Below are positions 1-13,539 of a stretch of 64,000 nucleotides of DNA, piece by piece. Source of the DNA: Epiperipatus broadwayi (Eukaryota; Onychophora; Udeonychophora; Euonychophora; Peripatidae); assembly GCA_028023455.1 (NCBI GenBank), contig JAQFVV010000952.1, positions 62,001 through 126,000 on the forward strand. Reading direction: 5' to 3'. How positions within the stretch are numbered: position 1 is the first letter of the stretch; every line of letters begins with the position of its first letter. The position numbers and the translations under genes were made by a program. A model generated the notes under the pieces. It was not told the origin of the DNA. It worked only from the letters and a program-made list of their open reading frames with translations, and did no database searches.

Positions 1-835
1 AATCAAAATCAGAAGGCTTAATTTATATATGCATAACCATATTCTGTATACCTTAATTTCATTTTTTTTGTTATTAAAATATTGTTTTACTGCTAAAATT
101 ATTCCAGAGATTTATTCATTATTAAGTGGTTTTTTTTTAAATATTATATGTTGCATCATCTCTTGTTCAATATAATAGTTATAGAGATTGTGTTCTCTAA
201 ACTAGATTCATGCATAACATCCTATTATATGAAAGTGATATATATATATATATATTAGTGTTTATGGGCATCCACTTGATGATGATCATCCTGGATTGGC
301 ACAAAAAGAATATTTTATTTAGTTTGGTCTTTATTAGACATTAAATTTATAGTTGGCCATTATAATAATGGTACCAATTGGTCAAAGCAGTGATGATGAT
401 CAGCATGTTTTAATATCTCAGCATTATTGTTTTTGTTATATATTGTAATTGATTAGCATCTAGGTTTGTGCATCCAAATTAACATTTAAATAATCTGCTC
501 CAAGCTGGCAAAAGCTAAATAATTAGCTTAATCTATAACAGACCTATTTCAAATCCAGTCACCAGATTGATTATTGATTTATTTTTATTCTTAATTATTA
601 ATGGTGATAAATGAATATTGTGGGTAATTTTGGTGAATTTATAGTTAATTATGCTTATACTTAAGATAGTTAGCAGTGCTGATTTCTCAGTTATCTCATG
701 CTCACTACTTTATATATAACATTACTTATATATTAAATATTATGTTAAATTTTATTTGTTGACTTTCCATGGAAAATGATTTCCATCACCCTGTTCACTC
801 CCAATATTACTACCACACTGTTATAATATATATAT
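1..835. other. Non-coding AT-rich stretch
   Basis: No coding region is seen. The stretch holds a short (TA)n tract at about 240-255 and two copies of a short GATGATGATCA-like motif (about 279 and 392). It runs up to the 4-bp target duplication (ATAT, 832-835) of the element that follows. Confidence 0.6.
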
Positions 836-3546
836 TGTAACAGTCAGAATCGTCTATCTCGCTAACACACTGCAGAATTCAAACTCCAGACACGAAACTG
901 AACATTCTAGGAGGGGTTGCCTTCCAGATATACTAAGTTCGAATCTAAAGTCCAAATTTCACAGTGCCATCTACATGACAACGCATCTGATGCCACTACT
1001 AGTATAACCTTTGATCGGTGCCTGGTGGTCAGGGAGAAACAAAAGACTCTATACTAAAAGAAGTTTGGGTGGCTAATTAACGTCTATGGATTTACAAAAG
1101 AAATGCAGAAAATATATATATAGACTGAGACAGTGATAGGAATCAAATAAAATAAGAGATCAAATTTAGTTTTAAATAATTTCACAAAATTTATTTATAT
1201 AAAATATATATATATAATGCCACTGTCTGCTTATATGAGACAGGGATGCGTATTAAATAATTGTGAGCATTATATTCCAATAAATGACAAAAAAGATTTA
1301 AAGCAAAGTGATATATTCTATTCCTCAGTCTAATAGCATTACGATAATGTGCTTGATGAGATAGGAACATGCGTGAGGTGCTTTGAGCAATTATACAAGT
1401 TTAAGAAAATATTTGAAATTAAGTGTTATAAAATATTTATTGATTTCGAGAATAGCATGAACAAAAGCTTTCTAAGCAACAAAGTGGGAATGTGATCAAA
1501 GCATTTATTTGATAATAATAATAATAGAGTTGCATTGGGAGGTCAGTATTGCTGTAATGAATTTATTAAAGTTGGAGGGTGTGACACATTTAAGTCACGG
1601 ATGCTTTGTAAAATAAATATAAAATAAAACAATATTGAATATCCAGAATGATTACGGAGGGCATCTCGCCGCTAAGCCCTAGGAAAGTATTTTTATGAAC
1701 AGCCGAAACTTAGCGACTGGGTGACGATTGCATTTAATTCCCAGGTGTGTCATTTGTGGACACACTCTGCCTGGAAACCGCAAGTGAAGAGAACGGACTT
1801 GGCCATGTAAAGAATCCTTGGAAAAGTAAAACAAAGTGGTCCCAACAACCAATTCATGTACCAGCAATACGAGACTAGTGTTTATAAAACATACTAAATG
1901 GGTTTTACTTGGATTAAGAGAAATGTCCAATCAAATTCCCAGAAATTCATTTAAAAGGGTCCACACATTCTCGACGTCAAAGATGAACTTTGTAATTAAA
2001 GTAGAACACGGTAATTAAAATAGGAAAATGCACACTTGCGGGTTTGAAAAGTAAGTATAGATTTATATACGCAATCATGCATTATGGGGCACATTTAATC
2101 GTTGACCTCGCACATACTCTCATATTAGATAACATGTAGAATTTAAACTATGTGATTATATTATATATTAAAGAATAGAATCGCACTCGAACGAGTGATT
2201 TGCAAGATAATAAAATTGGAAAATTATTTAGAAATTTAAAATATGCCTTCATAGCAGCGTCTTATTTTCATCAAAGGGAATAATTCACTCAGTCAAAGAT
2301 GATTCTGACACATTATCATAATAAAATAACAGAAAGCTTAATAAATAGAAAATATTAACCCAAGGATAGAGAGCAAAATGTTGATTATATTTAAAAGAAA
2401 TACGTAATAAAGTTATGTGAAATATCAGAAAACAATTTAAAATAACTATAGCATGTTAGTTTTCACAAGAGCTCTTGGGTTAATTTAGAGTTACCTCTGG
2501 AGAAGCATTTTTAGGTAGATTGATGGTCGGCAGGTTTTTATATAATTTAACAGCAAAATCTTGAAATGTTCATATTTTTGGCAGCAGCAGCAGTTCCGGG
2601 GTTCCTTGTGTGATAACTTCCGATGGTCTATGGCAGCATATGACCATTCTGGAGAGAAATAGCCTTCTTGCGCTCTACTCCATCATGTCAAGATTTACAA
2701 ATTACTACAATAATTTTGGTTAGAAACATTAGACCTCAGAATGATTTCTCTTAGAAACATTAGAATGGAGAACAAAAGAAAACCCTCCCTTTTATATTAG
2801 AAATTAATGATAGAACTGCCTGGAGCATTACAAAAATATATCGGACTTATCAACTGTAATTAAATCTATCCGAATGTCTAAAGGAATTCAACATTAATTA
2901 ATTTCTTTTGTTAATTTCCCTGTCGACATTCGAATTACAAACTAGATTTAATTAAAAATTACTTTTACTAATTAAAGAAAACCTTAAGTGGACATCTGCA
3001 GTTTTTAGATAAACTTATATAACATTAACTAATTAAACTATTGTTCCTCATTTATTCTAACAGAAATATTTGGAATGACTTTTATTAAATTAAACGAATA
3101 TTATTTTACTTTTAAATTGCAATATTTGAATCTATTTACTAAATGAATATTTACTAAATGAATTTTATTTTAAATCAAAACATATTACAATGGTAATATA
3201 TATTTGTAAATAGATTCAAACAAAATAACTTTAACAATTTATAATTTTGATATGTTTTAAAATGCATATCATAGTGTGAGCGCAATTACAACTTATATAA
3301 CCTACTTTTTAATAAATTGAAATTACGTGAACATATACATAATTCATAATATTTTATTTTATTTGGGAATGAGTTATATATATAATACGAGCATTGTGCT
3401 CGTGGTTTAAAATTAGGTGGGATTTTCAGTATATAAGCGTATTGCAGACACACTACGATAGATTGGGGTTCAAACTAAGGTATGAGGGTAGGAAATAGGT
3501 GAGAAAAGATGAAATGAAGATCTGCAAAACAGACCTTACTGTTTCA
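836..3546 (+). mobile_element. TGTAAC-family element, copy 1 (solo LTR or non-autonomous DNA transposon)
   Basis: The element starts TGTAACAGTCAG and ends CTTACTGTTTCA, so the outer 12 bases are near inverted repeats (10 of 12). It is flanked by ATAT at 832-835 and 3547-3550, although the flanks lie in TA-rich DNA, so that duplication alone is weak. Its first ~300 bp align by eye with the start of the copy at 51095. Shared landmarks are TGCAGAATTC near 872, the CATCTGATGC block near 986 and GGTGGTCAGGGA near 1023. A GGCAGCAGCAGCAG tract lies at about 2580, as in the other copies. The last 36 bp form an imperfect hairpin (arms about 3511-3524 and 3530-3545). No gag, pol or transposase is recognisable. 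Only short incidental ORFs occur, for example around 1679-2018. The length, 2711 bp, equals copy 5 by chance, because copy 5 carries a 106-bp duplication. Confidence 0.72.
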
Positions 3547-3550
3547 ATAT

Positions 3551-3929
3551 ATATATTTCTTCAATTTATTATATATAGCTACATATAGCGGAGGTTTGAA
3601 ACAAAATTTATTGGATATCCAGCTCTACTGTGTTTACTAATATCTTTGCTTTGTAAGTAACTGTATTTTTTCTTCTAAATACAATAAGATTTTTTAAAAA
3701 ATGAAAGAAATAATTAAACTTCATAACCATTTCATTAAATTAACTAATTTTAGTTTGGTCATCAAAGATGAGAGTAAATCATTTAGATTGTCAACATTTT
3801 TTCAATGTGCATTATTTGTATGAAGTGATTAAGTGCTATTTCCATTGAATTAATATCTTTTTTTTTTTTTTAAAAAAAAGTCTAATTACATCACATAGTC
3901 CAAACACTTTCAAAAATTATCTTAATATT
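3551..3929. other. Non-coding AT-rich spacer
   Basis: No gene is seen. A T-run followed by an A-run at about 3859-3878 is the only local structure. Confidence 0.55.
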
Positions 3930-5555
3930 TATGTAATATATAAGGTATTTTGAGCTCAGACTTTCTCACAACACGCAACTCTCCTCACTATCTCATATCC
4001 CTGATACACTTGACCACATATATGTCCAAAAGATAAATAATCACCAATATAGATATTTCATGTTAAACCAGAACTCATCAGTTGGTCCAGATTATCATCT
4101 CCAAACATATATACAATAAGTGCTCACATTTATATTAAGATAGCCAATCTTCATATTTTAATGGACAGGCTTCACTCCATCCTCCAACTCTTCAGCTGTC
4201 CATCTTATTGGAAATCTGATGATGGAATGCTCAAAGCTGACACTGATGCCGATATTTTTTGTCACACCCAGGTTGACCATAAGTTACTCTTACCCCTCAT
4301 GTACAGGACATAATCCATTTAAGTACATATATGAGGGCTGGGCAGACACTCAAGCTACTATTTAATATCTAATGTACAGAATATATATACCTGTACAAAC
4401 AATGTAATATATAGGGTATTTTAAGCTCAGACTTTCATATGACCCTCAACCTCCATACTATCTCATAACATTGGCCACATATATGCCCAAAAGATAAATA
4501 ATCACCAATATATATATATATATATATATATATTGGAATAAACCAGCACTCATCAGTTGGCCCAGCTTATCATCTCTACACATATATACAATAAGTGCTC
4601 AGATTCATATTAAAACAAACAATCTTCATACTTTAATGGACATGCTTCAATCCATTCCACCCTCCAATTTGTCAGCTGTCCATCCTATTGAAAATCTGAC
4701 AATGGAACATTCAAATCCCACACAAATGCTAACATTCTTGTCTCACTCAGGTTGACCATAAGTCACTCTGATCCCTCATGTACAGGACATAATCCATTTA
4801 AGTACATATATGAGGGCTGGGCAGATATTCAAGCTACTATTTAATATCTAACATACAGGTTACATATATACCTGTATAAACAATATAGGGTATTTTGAGC
4901 CAGACTTTCACATGACCCTCAACTCTCCTCATTATCTCATATCACTGATACACTTTATGACATGAAATAGTGAGGAGAGTCAAGGGCCATATGAATATCT
5001 GAGCTCAAAATACCTATATATTACATTGTTTGTGCAGATACTTGTTTCGGCGGTTTTGGTAAAGACGCCATCTATTGATCATATATATATATATATATAT
5101 AGCCTGTATGTTAGATATTAAATAATAGCCTGAATGAATGTCCAGCCTTTGTATATGTACTTAAATTGATTATGTCCTGTTCATGAGAAGTCAGAGTGAC
5201 TTATGGTCAACCTGGGTATGATGAGAATGTTGGTATCAATATGGGCTTTGAGCAATCTATCATCGGATTTTCAATAGGATGGATGGCTGAAGAGTTGCAG
5301 GGTGAAGTGGATTGAAGCCTGTTCATTAAAGTATAAAGATTGGCTATATTAATATGAATTTAAGCACTTAGGTGAAGAGATCATAATCTGGACCAACTGA
5401 TGAGTGCTGGTTTAGCACGAAATACGTATATTGGTGATTATTTATCTTTTGGACATATATGTGGGCAAGTGTATCAATGGTATGAGATAGTGAGGAGAGT
5501 TGAGGGCCGTGTGAAAGTCTAAGCTCAAAATACCTATATATTACATTGTTTGTAC

Positions 5556-5595
<40 letters not shown>
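3930..5595. repeat. Foldback array of a ~470-bp monomer
   Basis: A ~470-bp monomer occurs forward at about 3937-4398, forward again at 4399-4880, and forward as a short stub at 4881-4955. It then occurs in reverse as a stub at about 4960-5035 and as a nearly full unit at about 5100-5560. Forward landmarks are GGTATTTTGAGCTCAGACTT, then a CTCATCAGTTGG block, then TAAGTACATATATGAGGGC. The same strings appear as reverse complements in the right half. (TA)n tracts sit at about 4506-4533, 5082-5100 and 5559-5594, near monomer junctions. No protein is encoded. The structure fits a foldback or MITE-like DNA element with tandem and inverted copies. Confidence 0.75.
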
Positions 5596-5598
<3 letters not shown>

Positions 5599-8500
5599 CT
5601 GTATGTTAGATACTTAATATTTATGTTAAATTTTTACAGTATTTTTCTCAGATTGCTAAAATCTGACAAACAGATTAGATAATTTTGTCACACATTGATC
5701 TTTAAATTTAGATTTTTCATTTATAATGATTATGAATTAATGCAGTTTAAATTTAACACATACTAAAGCTAAGTTTATATTAAACAATAAAATCATTAGT
5801 AATAGCTAGCACATGTACGTAAGAATCAGAAAAAAACAGATATCTAGATGTTCTTTAAATGATAAATACACATTAATTAGCTAATGCAGGTATATACAAA
5901 TGCATTAAAAAGTATTTTTCTACTTGAAACTTTTCAATTATTTTTCGATAAAAGTTGTAATATTTAATATCCTCAGAAAAAGATAAAGTACATATACATT
6001 AAAAATTACTACCATAAAAAGAAAACATTGTGAGTTGATTTTAAAAATAACAAAATGAAAACAAGAGTTTTAGTGTTACATAATCTTGGTTCATTTTTTT
6101 ACTTCGAGTTCTTTTTTTAAGTTAAGCTTTATAAATGATTATTTATTTTTTAATTAAAACTTCATATGTGTGTGAATGTCGTTAGCTTAAATTTTTTTAT
6201 CAAATATTGTTTGTGATGTTTTAATCTTCAAGAAATAATATTCATATGACTGGAATAATACTTAGAAAATATTTTTATTTTCCATTAAAAGTCTTTCAAA
6301 GAAAACAGTTGTCTAATTACTTATTTCAACATTTTACTTATTAAAATGTAAGTTTATTTGGTTTATAATATTAATGGAAATCTCTATATAGATGTTTTTA
6401 AAAGGATTATATTTAATCCTTTAAAATACTTAAAAATCTGCATCTCACATTAAATACATTATTTATCATTAAATTATATGGATATTTTTTTATAATATCT
6501 GTTAATCTGATATTTCTTTCACTTTCTATATACACAAATATACATAGCATGCTAATAAGGATAATTTGTATTTTTTTTTAGATACTAAGCAGTTTTAGAA
6601 TTTTTCTTTCCATACGTGATTCAATAATACTCAATTTATTCATAGAATGGTAGATTTGTAATTATTCTTACTTAGATGATAAAATGGAAAAGAACTTTGT
6701 AAAATGTTTTGTCATTAGAGTGCCTGATAATATTGTTTTCACCTTACTATTTCTGTATAAAAAAAATAATGTACAGGTTTTTGTTCTGCAATGGCTACTT
6801 GAAGATGATTTACTGTTATCATATGGATATATGAAGTGCGAGTTCGTATATAGACAAATGGATGTATAAATCTTGAACAATTAATGAAAAAGTGAAATAT
6901 TATTATTAGATGCTGATAAGCCAACATCAATTCTGCCAATCATATTAATATTTTTTTTGTGCTCATTCATAAAAATTTCAACACAGTATTCAAAAATAAT
7001 TTATGAATGCTTTTTAAAGCACTATTTGAAATGCTATTCTATCACTGACACATTTAATAATCTGTTTCCAGCATTCTCTTATATTTCTACTTCCCAAAGT
7101 ATATCTTAATAATAAGACAGGAAAAAATATACAAAATCCATAAAATAAATCAAGATAAATTAAAATAACATAACAAAAATTATTATTTGATGAAGATAAA
7201 TGAAATTCAGTAAAGATTTCTGAATAAGATGAAAGGCATAAACTATAGATAAAAAAGATTATACTTAGCTGTGTCACTGCCCATTTGCTAAACCCCTCTA
7301 AAAATAATTTGGCAAATAAGATGAAATATAATTAGTTATAATTTCTAAAATATCATTAAATATTTTGTATGGAAAATATTATTCAAGAAATTCATATAGG
7401 AAACATAATTTGAAGATAAAATACTGTCATTTAAAGTTTTTGAGTTTTTATTCTTTTATTAATTTAATCAACTGACCCTGAACTAAATAACAGAAAACAT
7501 TAATCCCATAAGCACAAAAGAAATAAAAATAATAATAAATCACATTGAGTTTAAGTTTTTTATAGTTGTTTAAAAATACTAACAGAATTATATCTAGTTA
7601 TGTTATTCATGAGTGCAAAAAAATAATCAAACCATGGAATAATTTGATTCTTTATTTATATATTATATTTTCTGCTGAAGGTTTAAATAATTAGGCAAAA
7701 TAATTTTAAAATCAAGAGATAATACTTCATCATTAATTTTGGAAGTTTACCGTTACTTGTCAATATTTTAGCACAATTTATTTCAATATTTTAAAAACAT
7801 AAATTGCAATGAGACCTGTAAATTGTTAAGATGATAATTTGAAACTAAGTAAATATAATCCTACAAAAAAAAAAAAACATTGTTAAATTTTACATAACTA
7901 ACCACTTTCAACTGATTCATATTGGAGGACTTTCAGATCAAGAATAAGCTAATGAAATGAGGAAGAACGGGGATGTGTTTTTAAAATTTGTTTTAAAATT
8001 CTTCATTTTCTTTCAAATGTTGTCAACTGTCTTATATATACAAAATCTAACATATCAGAAGTATGAAATTGAGTTATTGACTTAAGTCTTTGAATATATT
8101 TTATAAAGTCCTCCATGCAAAAATTAAGTTAGCATTTGTGATTACAATATTATTTCAAGAATTTACTCTCAATATTAAAATAAGTAAAGGTGAAGCATAA
8201 GTTTTGTCATTACTAAAGTATTACTCATACTTCATCATTTCTATAATTACATAGGAATGTAAACATATTTTTGTTTTGTAATGAATACACTAACATTTAA
8301 TTAATCCAGATTAATCTGAAACTTTAATCTTCTAGCCAATATTAACTATATTCTGATTTGTCAACCATTTCTGGGTGACTACTTGTTAAAATATTTCTGA
8401 CATAAAAAAGAATTTTAAAACTGTTTATGATCTAAAAAAAATCTAATGTTCATTTCAGATCATGGACATAGTAGAAACTTATGCTAAGCAACATTCTATA

Positions 8501-9553
8501 ATTGCATATGAACAAACATTACAAATAAATTCCTTTAACAAATATTATATAGCATTACTATTATAAATAACATTTATAACACACGATCATTAGCAACACA
8601 GATGGGTAAATATAAATACATATTATAAAATTAAAAATAAGTGTGCTTAATATTAGAGAATTTCATTCAATACAAAAAATATTTGTAATTGATGAAATGG
8701 TCAGACAAAGTAATAATCACATATATCTGATTAGGTAGAAACAAAAGTTTACAGTGAATTTCATATTGATCCCATGTCTATGTCAATAGGATAGATCGCT
8801 CAGCTTTTTCTAGAATGGCACTGACATCTTCAGAAAGCATAGGAATGATTATTATCAGGTCTTGCTTACTTAATTCATTAAAAATATTATACAGTGATAA
8901 AGGTACATTAATATTTACAATTCAACATAAGAGTTTAAGCTTAAATTTAGTTTATATATTATCCTACCTTTCTAAAAAAACACAACTCAAAAAATATGAA
9001 TAGAATAATTCAAATCATAAATTCATTATCTGCAAAATCCTCACTTCCTCTTCTACTGATAAAATTTTTTAACATGGTATAAACTAAATTTGGATCCAGT
9101 TGGTTACAATTTACTTATGAGTAGTGAGAGATTTGATACTTATCATTAATATAGTTTCTTACTCTTCATTACATCATTCACTTAAAGCTAAAACTTATAG
9201 AGCAATGGCACCGATTATTATTGATGTTGTCATTACTACTATTATTACTAGTGCTATGTTCTAAGTAATTTACTCATATTTAGTAACTTCCATTTTATCT
9301 TTGTGTCTTTTCCTATTGAAACTGATCACCCACATAAATTACACTATAAATAAATGTTGTCCTCAACATATTAAAAAAATTTTTTTTGCATTTTTGTAAA
9401 CATATTTTTAAAGTTAATTGTAATTCATTATACTCCTATAATGATGGTAATCATTGTTTAAAATATTTTTCATAGATTTTAATGGTTTAATTGATTTATG
9501 TATTCCTAATATACTTTCTTTCCATAATGGCATTTTTCAATGGTTCTCATAAT
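5596..9553. other. Long AT-rich stretch without recognisable genes
   Basis: I see only short chance ORFs (for example 6684-6869, 7014-7277 and 8815-9003), none with a recognisable motif or favourable composition. No tandem or inverted repeat of note was found by eye. A short ATT/ACT triplet run lies near 9215-9252. Confidence 0.5.
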
Positions 9554-9694
9554 AAACTATTTAAAATTTGTCTTGCATTGGTGGTTGAGAGGTCAGCGCG
9601 ACTGTCTTGCACTATCAGGCAGTTGCCCGGGTTGCGGGTTCGCATCCCAGCCGATGCTATGACACTTTAATAAAAAAAAAACTATTTAAAATTT
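9554..9694 (+). mobile_element. tRNA-derived SINE with target-site duplications
   Basis: A body at 9570-9678 contains RNA polymerase III internal promoter elements: an A-box-like TGGTTGAGAGG at 9582-9592 and a B box GGTTCGCATCC at 9637-9647. It ends in an A-rich tail (TAAAAAAAAA). It is flanked by a perfect 16-bp direct repeat, AAACTATTTAAAATTT, at 9554-9569 and 9679-9694. That is the footprint of LINE-mediated insertion. The body is GC-rich relative to its surroundings. It is too irregular to be a functional tRNA. The perfect duplication suggests a fairly recent insertion. The string GTCTTGCA occurs twice (about 9570 and 9604). Confidence 0.85.
9582..9647 (+). promoter_or_regulatory. Internal Pol III A and B boxes of the SINE
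   Basis: The A-box match is TGGTTGAGAGG at 9582-9592 and the B-box match is GGTTCGCATCC at 9637-9647. The spacing is about 45 bp, which suits a type 2 Pol III promoter. Confidence 0.7.
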
Positions 9695-10960
9695 TTTTAC
9701 CATCACAGATTCTATTTTAAGTCCTAGATTATCTTCTTTTATAAATTTCAGAAAATTAGCTAAACATTTTTACAAAAGAGATTTACTATATTTAAAAATA
9801 AATAAAAATAATGTGGCTTTTATTAATAATGCTGGACTGAGTACAAAATTAGTTTTAGCAAATCATAATTCGACTTTTAATTTCTCCAAGCATTATCATA
9901 ATCTACAACATTTTCTGAAATTATGTTGTAATTTTCATATTGTTCATTGCATGATTAATCATATCTCTTATAAGAATATCATTGTAGTCATTAAGAGGCT
10001 TGAAACTCATTTTAGCTAAGGTCATGATAATATGTCTTCTTTTATTTACAAAGGTTTAATATAATTTATTGCTGCTTCCCTTGCCTTCATTTTTAATTAT
10101 TCTCTAAATGGAGATATTTTTTCTTATAAACATCAATAAGCCAAAATGATCCCTATATTTATGAAGGCCTTTCACAATTGTGATAATATTACTACAGAAC
10201 TATCTTAGTTTTACACCTAGCTAGATGAATTTTTGAGTTATGTTTATAATAAAACTATTTCTGATGTTAATAAATTAATTTCTTTTTCACAGCATAGATT
10301 TATTTTAAAAAATCAGTGGAAATTAATCTTATTTATATTTATGATTTTATAGTCCTTGCTATAGATTATCAGCAGAGATTTGATGTCATAGTATATCACA
10401 TCATTTTCCTTAACAAATTACACAAACTCGTTTTTTCCTTAAACTTATATATTGGTTCCCATCTTCTCTTGGTAGTTGTAGAGTATATGTTAAATAAAAT
10501 AATAATGCCCCCTAATTACAGATAAAATTTAAATCTTCCTCAGGATAGTATTTCAGTGTCTATGCTTTTCAATATTTAGGACAATGATCTTAAAAATTGC
10601 TTGAAGTTTACTTATTTTTTATGTTAAGATGATGGTTGTAAAATCTTTAAAAGAATTACAACAATAATTGATTGCATTCTTCTTTACAGAGAAATTGATA
10701 ATTTTAGTACCTGATGCAATCTAAATAAAATATCAATTAACCTTAATAAATATTCTGATGTCTCAATCTGAGATTTTAGATTTTTTTCTTATTTTATAAA
10801 TTAATCCAGTTGTATTTCAAAAACATGAGAATTTTATTTTCTAATAATGAATCATTTGATGATAAAATGTAAATAATTCAGATTGTTAGTTCTCCCCATA
10901 ACAGAATATATTTTAATCATCTGGAATCATTATTCAAACCAAGAATAAATATTCTAAATG
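9695..10960 (+). pseudogene. Decayed LINE reverse transcriptase (CR1/Jockey-like)
   Basis: Joining frames by eye, the stretch 10379-10670 resembles the central palm of a non-LTR reverse transcriptase. An 'FDVIVYHIIFLNKLHKL' segment lies where functional enzymes have the 'AFD..DH..LL.KL' motif. It is followed by a 'LPQDSISVSMLFNI' segment at about 10533-10577, in place of the usual PQGS(I/V)L-P-LF motif. A degraded DD lies near 10630, with stops between. The upstream part (9695-10300) and downstream part (10680-10960) are compatible with more of the same element but carry no clear motif. Many stops and frame changes show that it is long dead. The SINE at 9554-9694 lies just upstream. The clade is an inference. 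Confidence 0.5.
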
Positions 10961-11019
10961 CGTTTTTCTGAAGAAAATTTTTATTTAATTCTAGACAGCA
11001 ATGTAAAGATCTTCAATTT

Positions 11020-11092
11020 ACAACAACAACTGCTGCTATTGCGTTTGTGGCTACTACTACTACTAATACAACTACTACTTTTAAACCACTTT
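11020..11092. repeat. Imperfect ACT/CTA triplet repeat
   Basis: Short runs of CAA, CTA and ACT triplets occur in a non-coding context between the plus-strand LINE remnant and the minus-strand LINE copies. Confidence 0.6.
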
Positions 11093-11389
11093 TATTTGAT
11101 ATCATAAGTACAAGGAAGTGCTTTTACATACTATGGGAACAAAAATACAATTTTTTTTTTATTTTTGTGCATGGATGAAAAAACGCATTACAAGAGCTGT
11201 ATCACAATATAAGACTACAATAATTAAAGGCAGGCATTATAAATATATGTGAATAATTTTTACATAACAATGCGGAAATAAAATCAGATAGTAGTTAATT
11301 TTTAACAACATCAATAATAAAAACAAAAAAAGGAAAATCAAATAAAGTACAATAAGAGTATAATCCATATTTCACAGTTGTGTTGGCAT

Positions 11390-12960
11390 TTTGATCAAAC
11401 CCTAAGTTGCTGATACTATATCTACTGGAGCGAATGCTTGATCTCTTGTTTTAATTTTTGTCAACTTATTTAGAAAGAGGGATTTAAGTTTATGAGATGT
11501 GGGATTAAATACAAAATGACATCTCATAAACCACAGTGTGAATAAAATATAGATTGTTAGCATTATAGTTGGAAACAATCCCCTCTGAATATTTTCTATC
11601 AATATCTTTAATGAGAAATTTGAATTGTGAGTAATTAGGGAAATAAGTTCTCAATATGTCTGTAGAGAAACACACAGGGAGACAAAATGTTTCATTGCTT
11701 CATCTTCTCTACCACATAAAGAACAATTAGCATCGATATTTGCAAATCTCACTCTCTCTTTGGCAAAAAAGCATTGGTAGGTAGAGTCTTTAAATTGATT
11801 TTTATTAAAAAATCCAGATATTTAGGCTCCATGTACCACAATCTAAACTTTTGAATTACGGATTTATCTGAGATATTAAGAAAACTAATAGGTATTTCCA
11901 AGGGATTGGAATAAATGATTATATAATGAGCTTCCCAATATTTTTTTTTTTTTGAAAACAAATTAGGTGCAGGTTCTTTATGTTTGAAAATGAATATAAT
12001 CAGGTTGGTAATAAATTTATTTTTAATAGAAGGTGGAGTATCAGTAGGTGATATTTGAATGAACACCTAAAATTTTTTATATATAGTACAAAGCCTCATT
12101 AATGCATTATAAGTTTTCTGATAATAAAATATTGAAATGCAGTGTAATGACAGGCCATACAGTCTTGAGTGTTTCTGCAGACTTTCATGGCCTATTGCTA
12201 CTGCTTTTTTTCAATTCTATATTAACTTTGTACAAAATGCGTTAACTTTTTTCATTTCATGAGGTAGTGAATTTAAGGTAATGATAAGTGCATAATAATT
12301 TATTTTTGGAAATATTAGTATGCTAATGAGTGATATTTTACTATGCAATGAGAGATACGTTTTTGAAAGAGAGTTTGTCACTTTTTCAATTGCAGTTATT
12401 AATTGCTCTTGCATCATTATTCTCATTGCATTCATAAAAAGGTAAATTGAGAATTCAAGAAACTTATGGGGAAGGGAACTGCATACTGAATAAATTTGAT
12501 TACCAGAATGAATACTCAAATATATGTTTTCTCTTTGTTAAATTTTAAAAAATAAGCTACACAGTAATTTTCTAATATAGTATACATTTTAGGCAGATAT
12601 TTTTTGGATGGGAGGAAAATGACAATATCATCCATATATGAAATATGATTGATTGATTGTTTTATAAGGGATACACATATTCCTGGTAGTTTAGATTCTA
12701 TTTGAAGTAGGAGAGGGTTAATATATGTAATGGAGAATAGTGAGTGTTAATGTTTGTAATGAAGAATAGTGAGCTAAGGGGGAACTTTGAGGTATTGAGT
12801 CATGTGGAGAAAAGTCAGGGGACATTTTGCCACTAAGTGTAATATGAATCTATTAATGAGTAGGTTGGCTAGTATATACATTATTTATCCAGTAACGCTT
12901 GTTCTCTTTCTTAAAAAGAATGCACTTTCTTCTTTTCTAAATAATCTATGACCTATTTCA
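11390..12960 (-). pseudogene. LINE copy 1 (5'-truncated): RT C-terminal part and CCHC tail
   Basis: The segment aligns by eye with 13540-14960 in the same orientation. The block near 11414-11560 matches 13545-13690, and the RT palm block near 12577-12860 matches 14661-14930. A C-terminal zinc-knuckle-like motif reads C-S-L-C, eight residues, H, four residues, C on the minus strand at 11672-11725. In-frame fragments occur at 11402-11602, 11749-12066 and 12217-12519. The palm region keeps a recognisable '(Y/F)MDDIV' counterpart near 12620 but has shifts and an internal small duplication around 12720-12775. The endonuclease and ORF1 are absent. It is the 3' part of an APE-type LINE and is non-functional. 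Confidence 0.7.
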
Positions 12961-13071
12961 ATATCTAATCATCATCAAACTAATAGAGTCTCTCTAAAAT
13001 GACAAAATTCAACCTCTTATTCGTCCCTGAAATGTTTAAATTTCAATTTGCTAAGAATGGTTGGTGTTTTT

Positions 13072-13210
13072 CTTCTACTCCTACTAGGACTCCTCCTGCT
13101 CCCACTACTACTGCCACCACTGCTATGCTACTTCTGCCGCTACCACCACCACCACCACTACTACTACTACTACTGCTACTACTACTACTACTATTGCTAT
13201 TACTACTAAT
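13072..13210. repeat. Imperfect (CTN)n / (CCA)n microsatellite
   Basis: A run of CTC, CTG, CCA and CTA triplets, with a nearly pure CTA core at about 13157-13205. It gives an artificial proline- and leucine-rich ORF at 12999-13241, which I do not regard as a gene. Confidence 0.85.
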
Positions 13211-13539
13211 ATGTTTTAAAATAGATTTACTAACATTATGATTTACAATTTGGTTTTGGCAACTAGTTATAATCTTTCCAGAGTTTACAGAAAATTAAGT
13301 ATATATTATAGCCTGAGTTATGACCGATAGTCTGTGCCATATTACACTAGCAGGCAATTAATTATTTAAAATGTTAATTAGATAGTTTTGTTAGTGTGTA
13401 GAACTGTTTGTTGTCTTGCTAGAGTTTGAGTGATATTTGTATTTTACAGAGGGTGTAAAATAAGTTTGATTTCTCTAGGTTCACAGGTATCCTCATCAAT
13501 TATTGAGTAGTGCTAGGGTGTTTTAATAGGTTCCATATG

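Noticed and set aside
12999-13241. 80-codon ORF with Pro/Thr run and long Leu run
   Set aside because: It is produced by the triplet microsatellite at 13072-13210; flanks show no coding signal.
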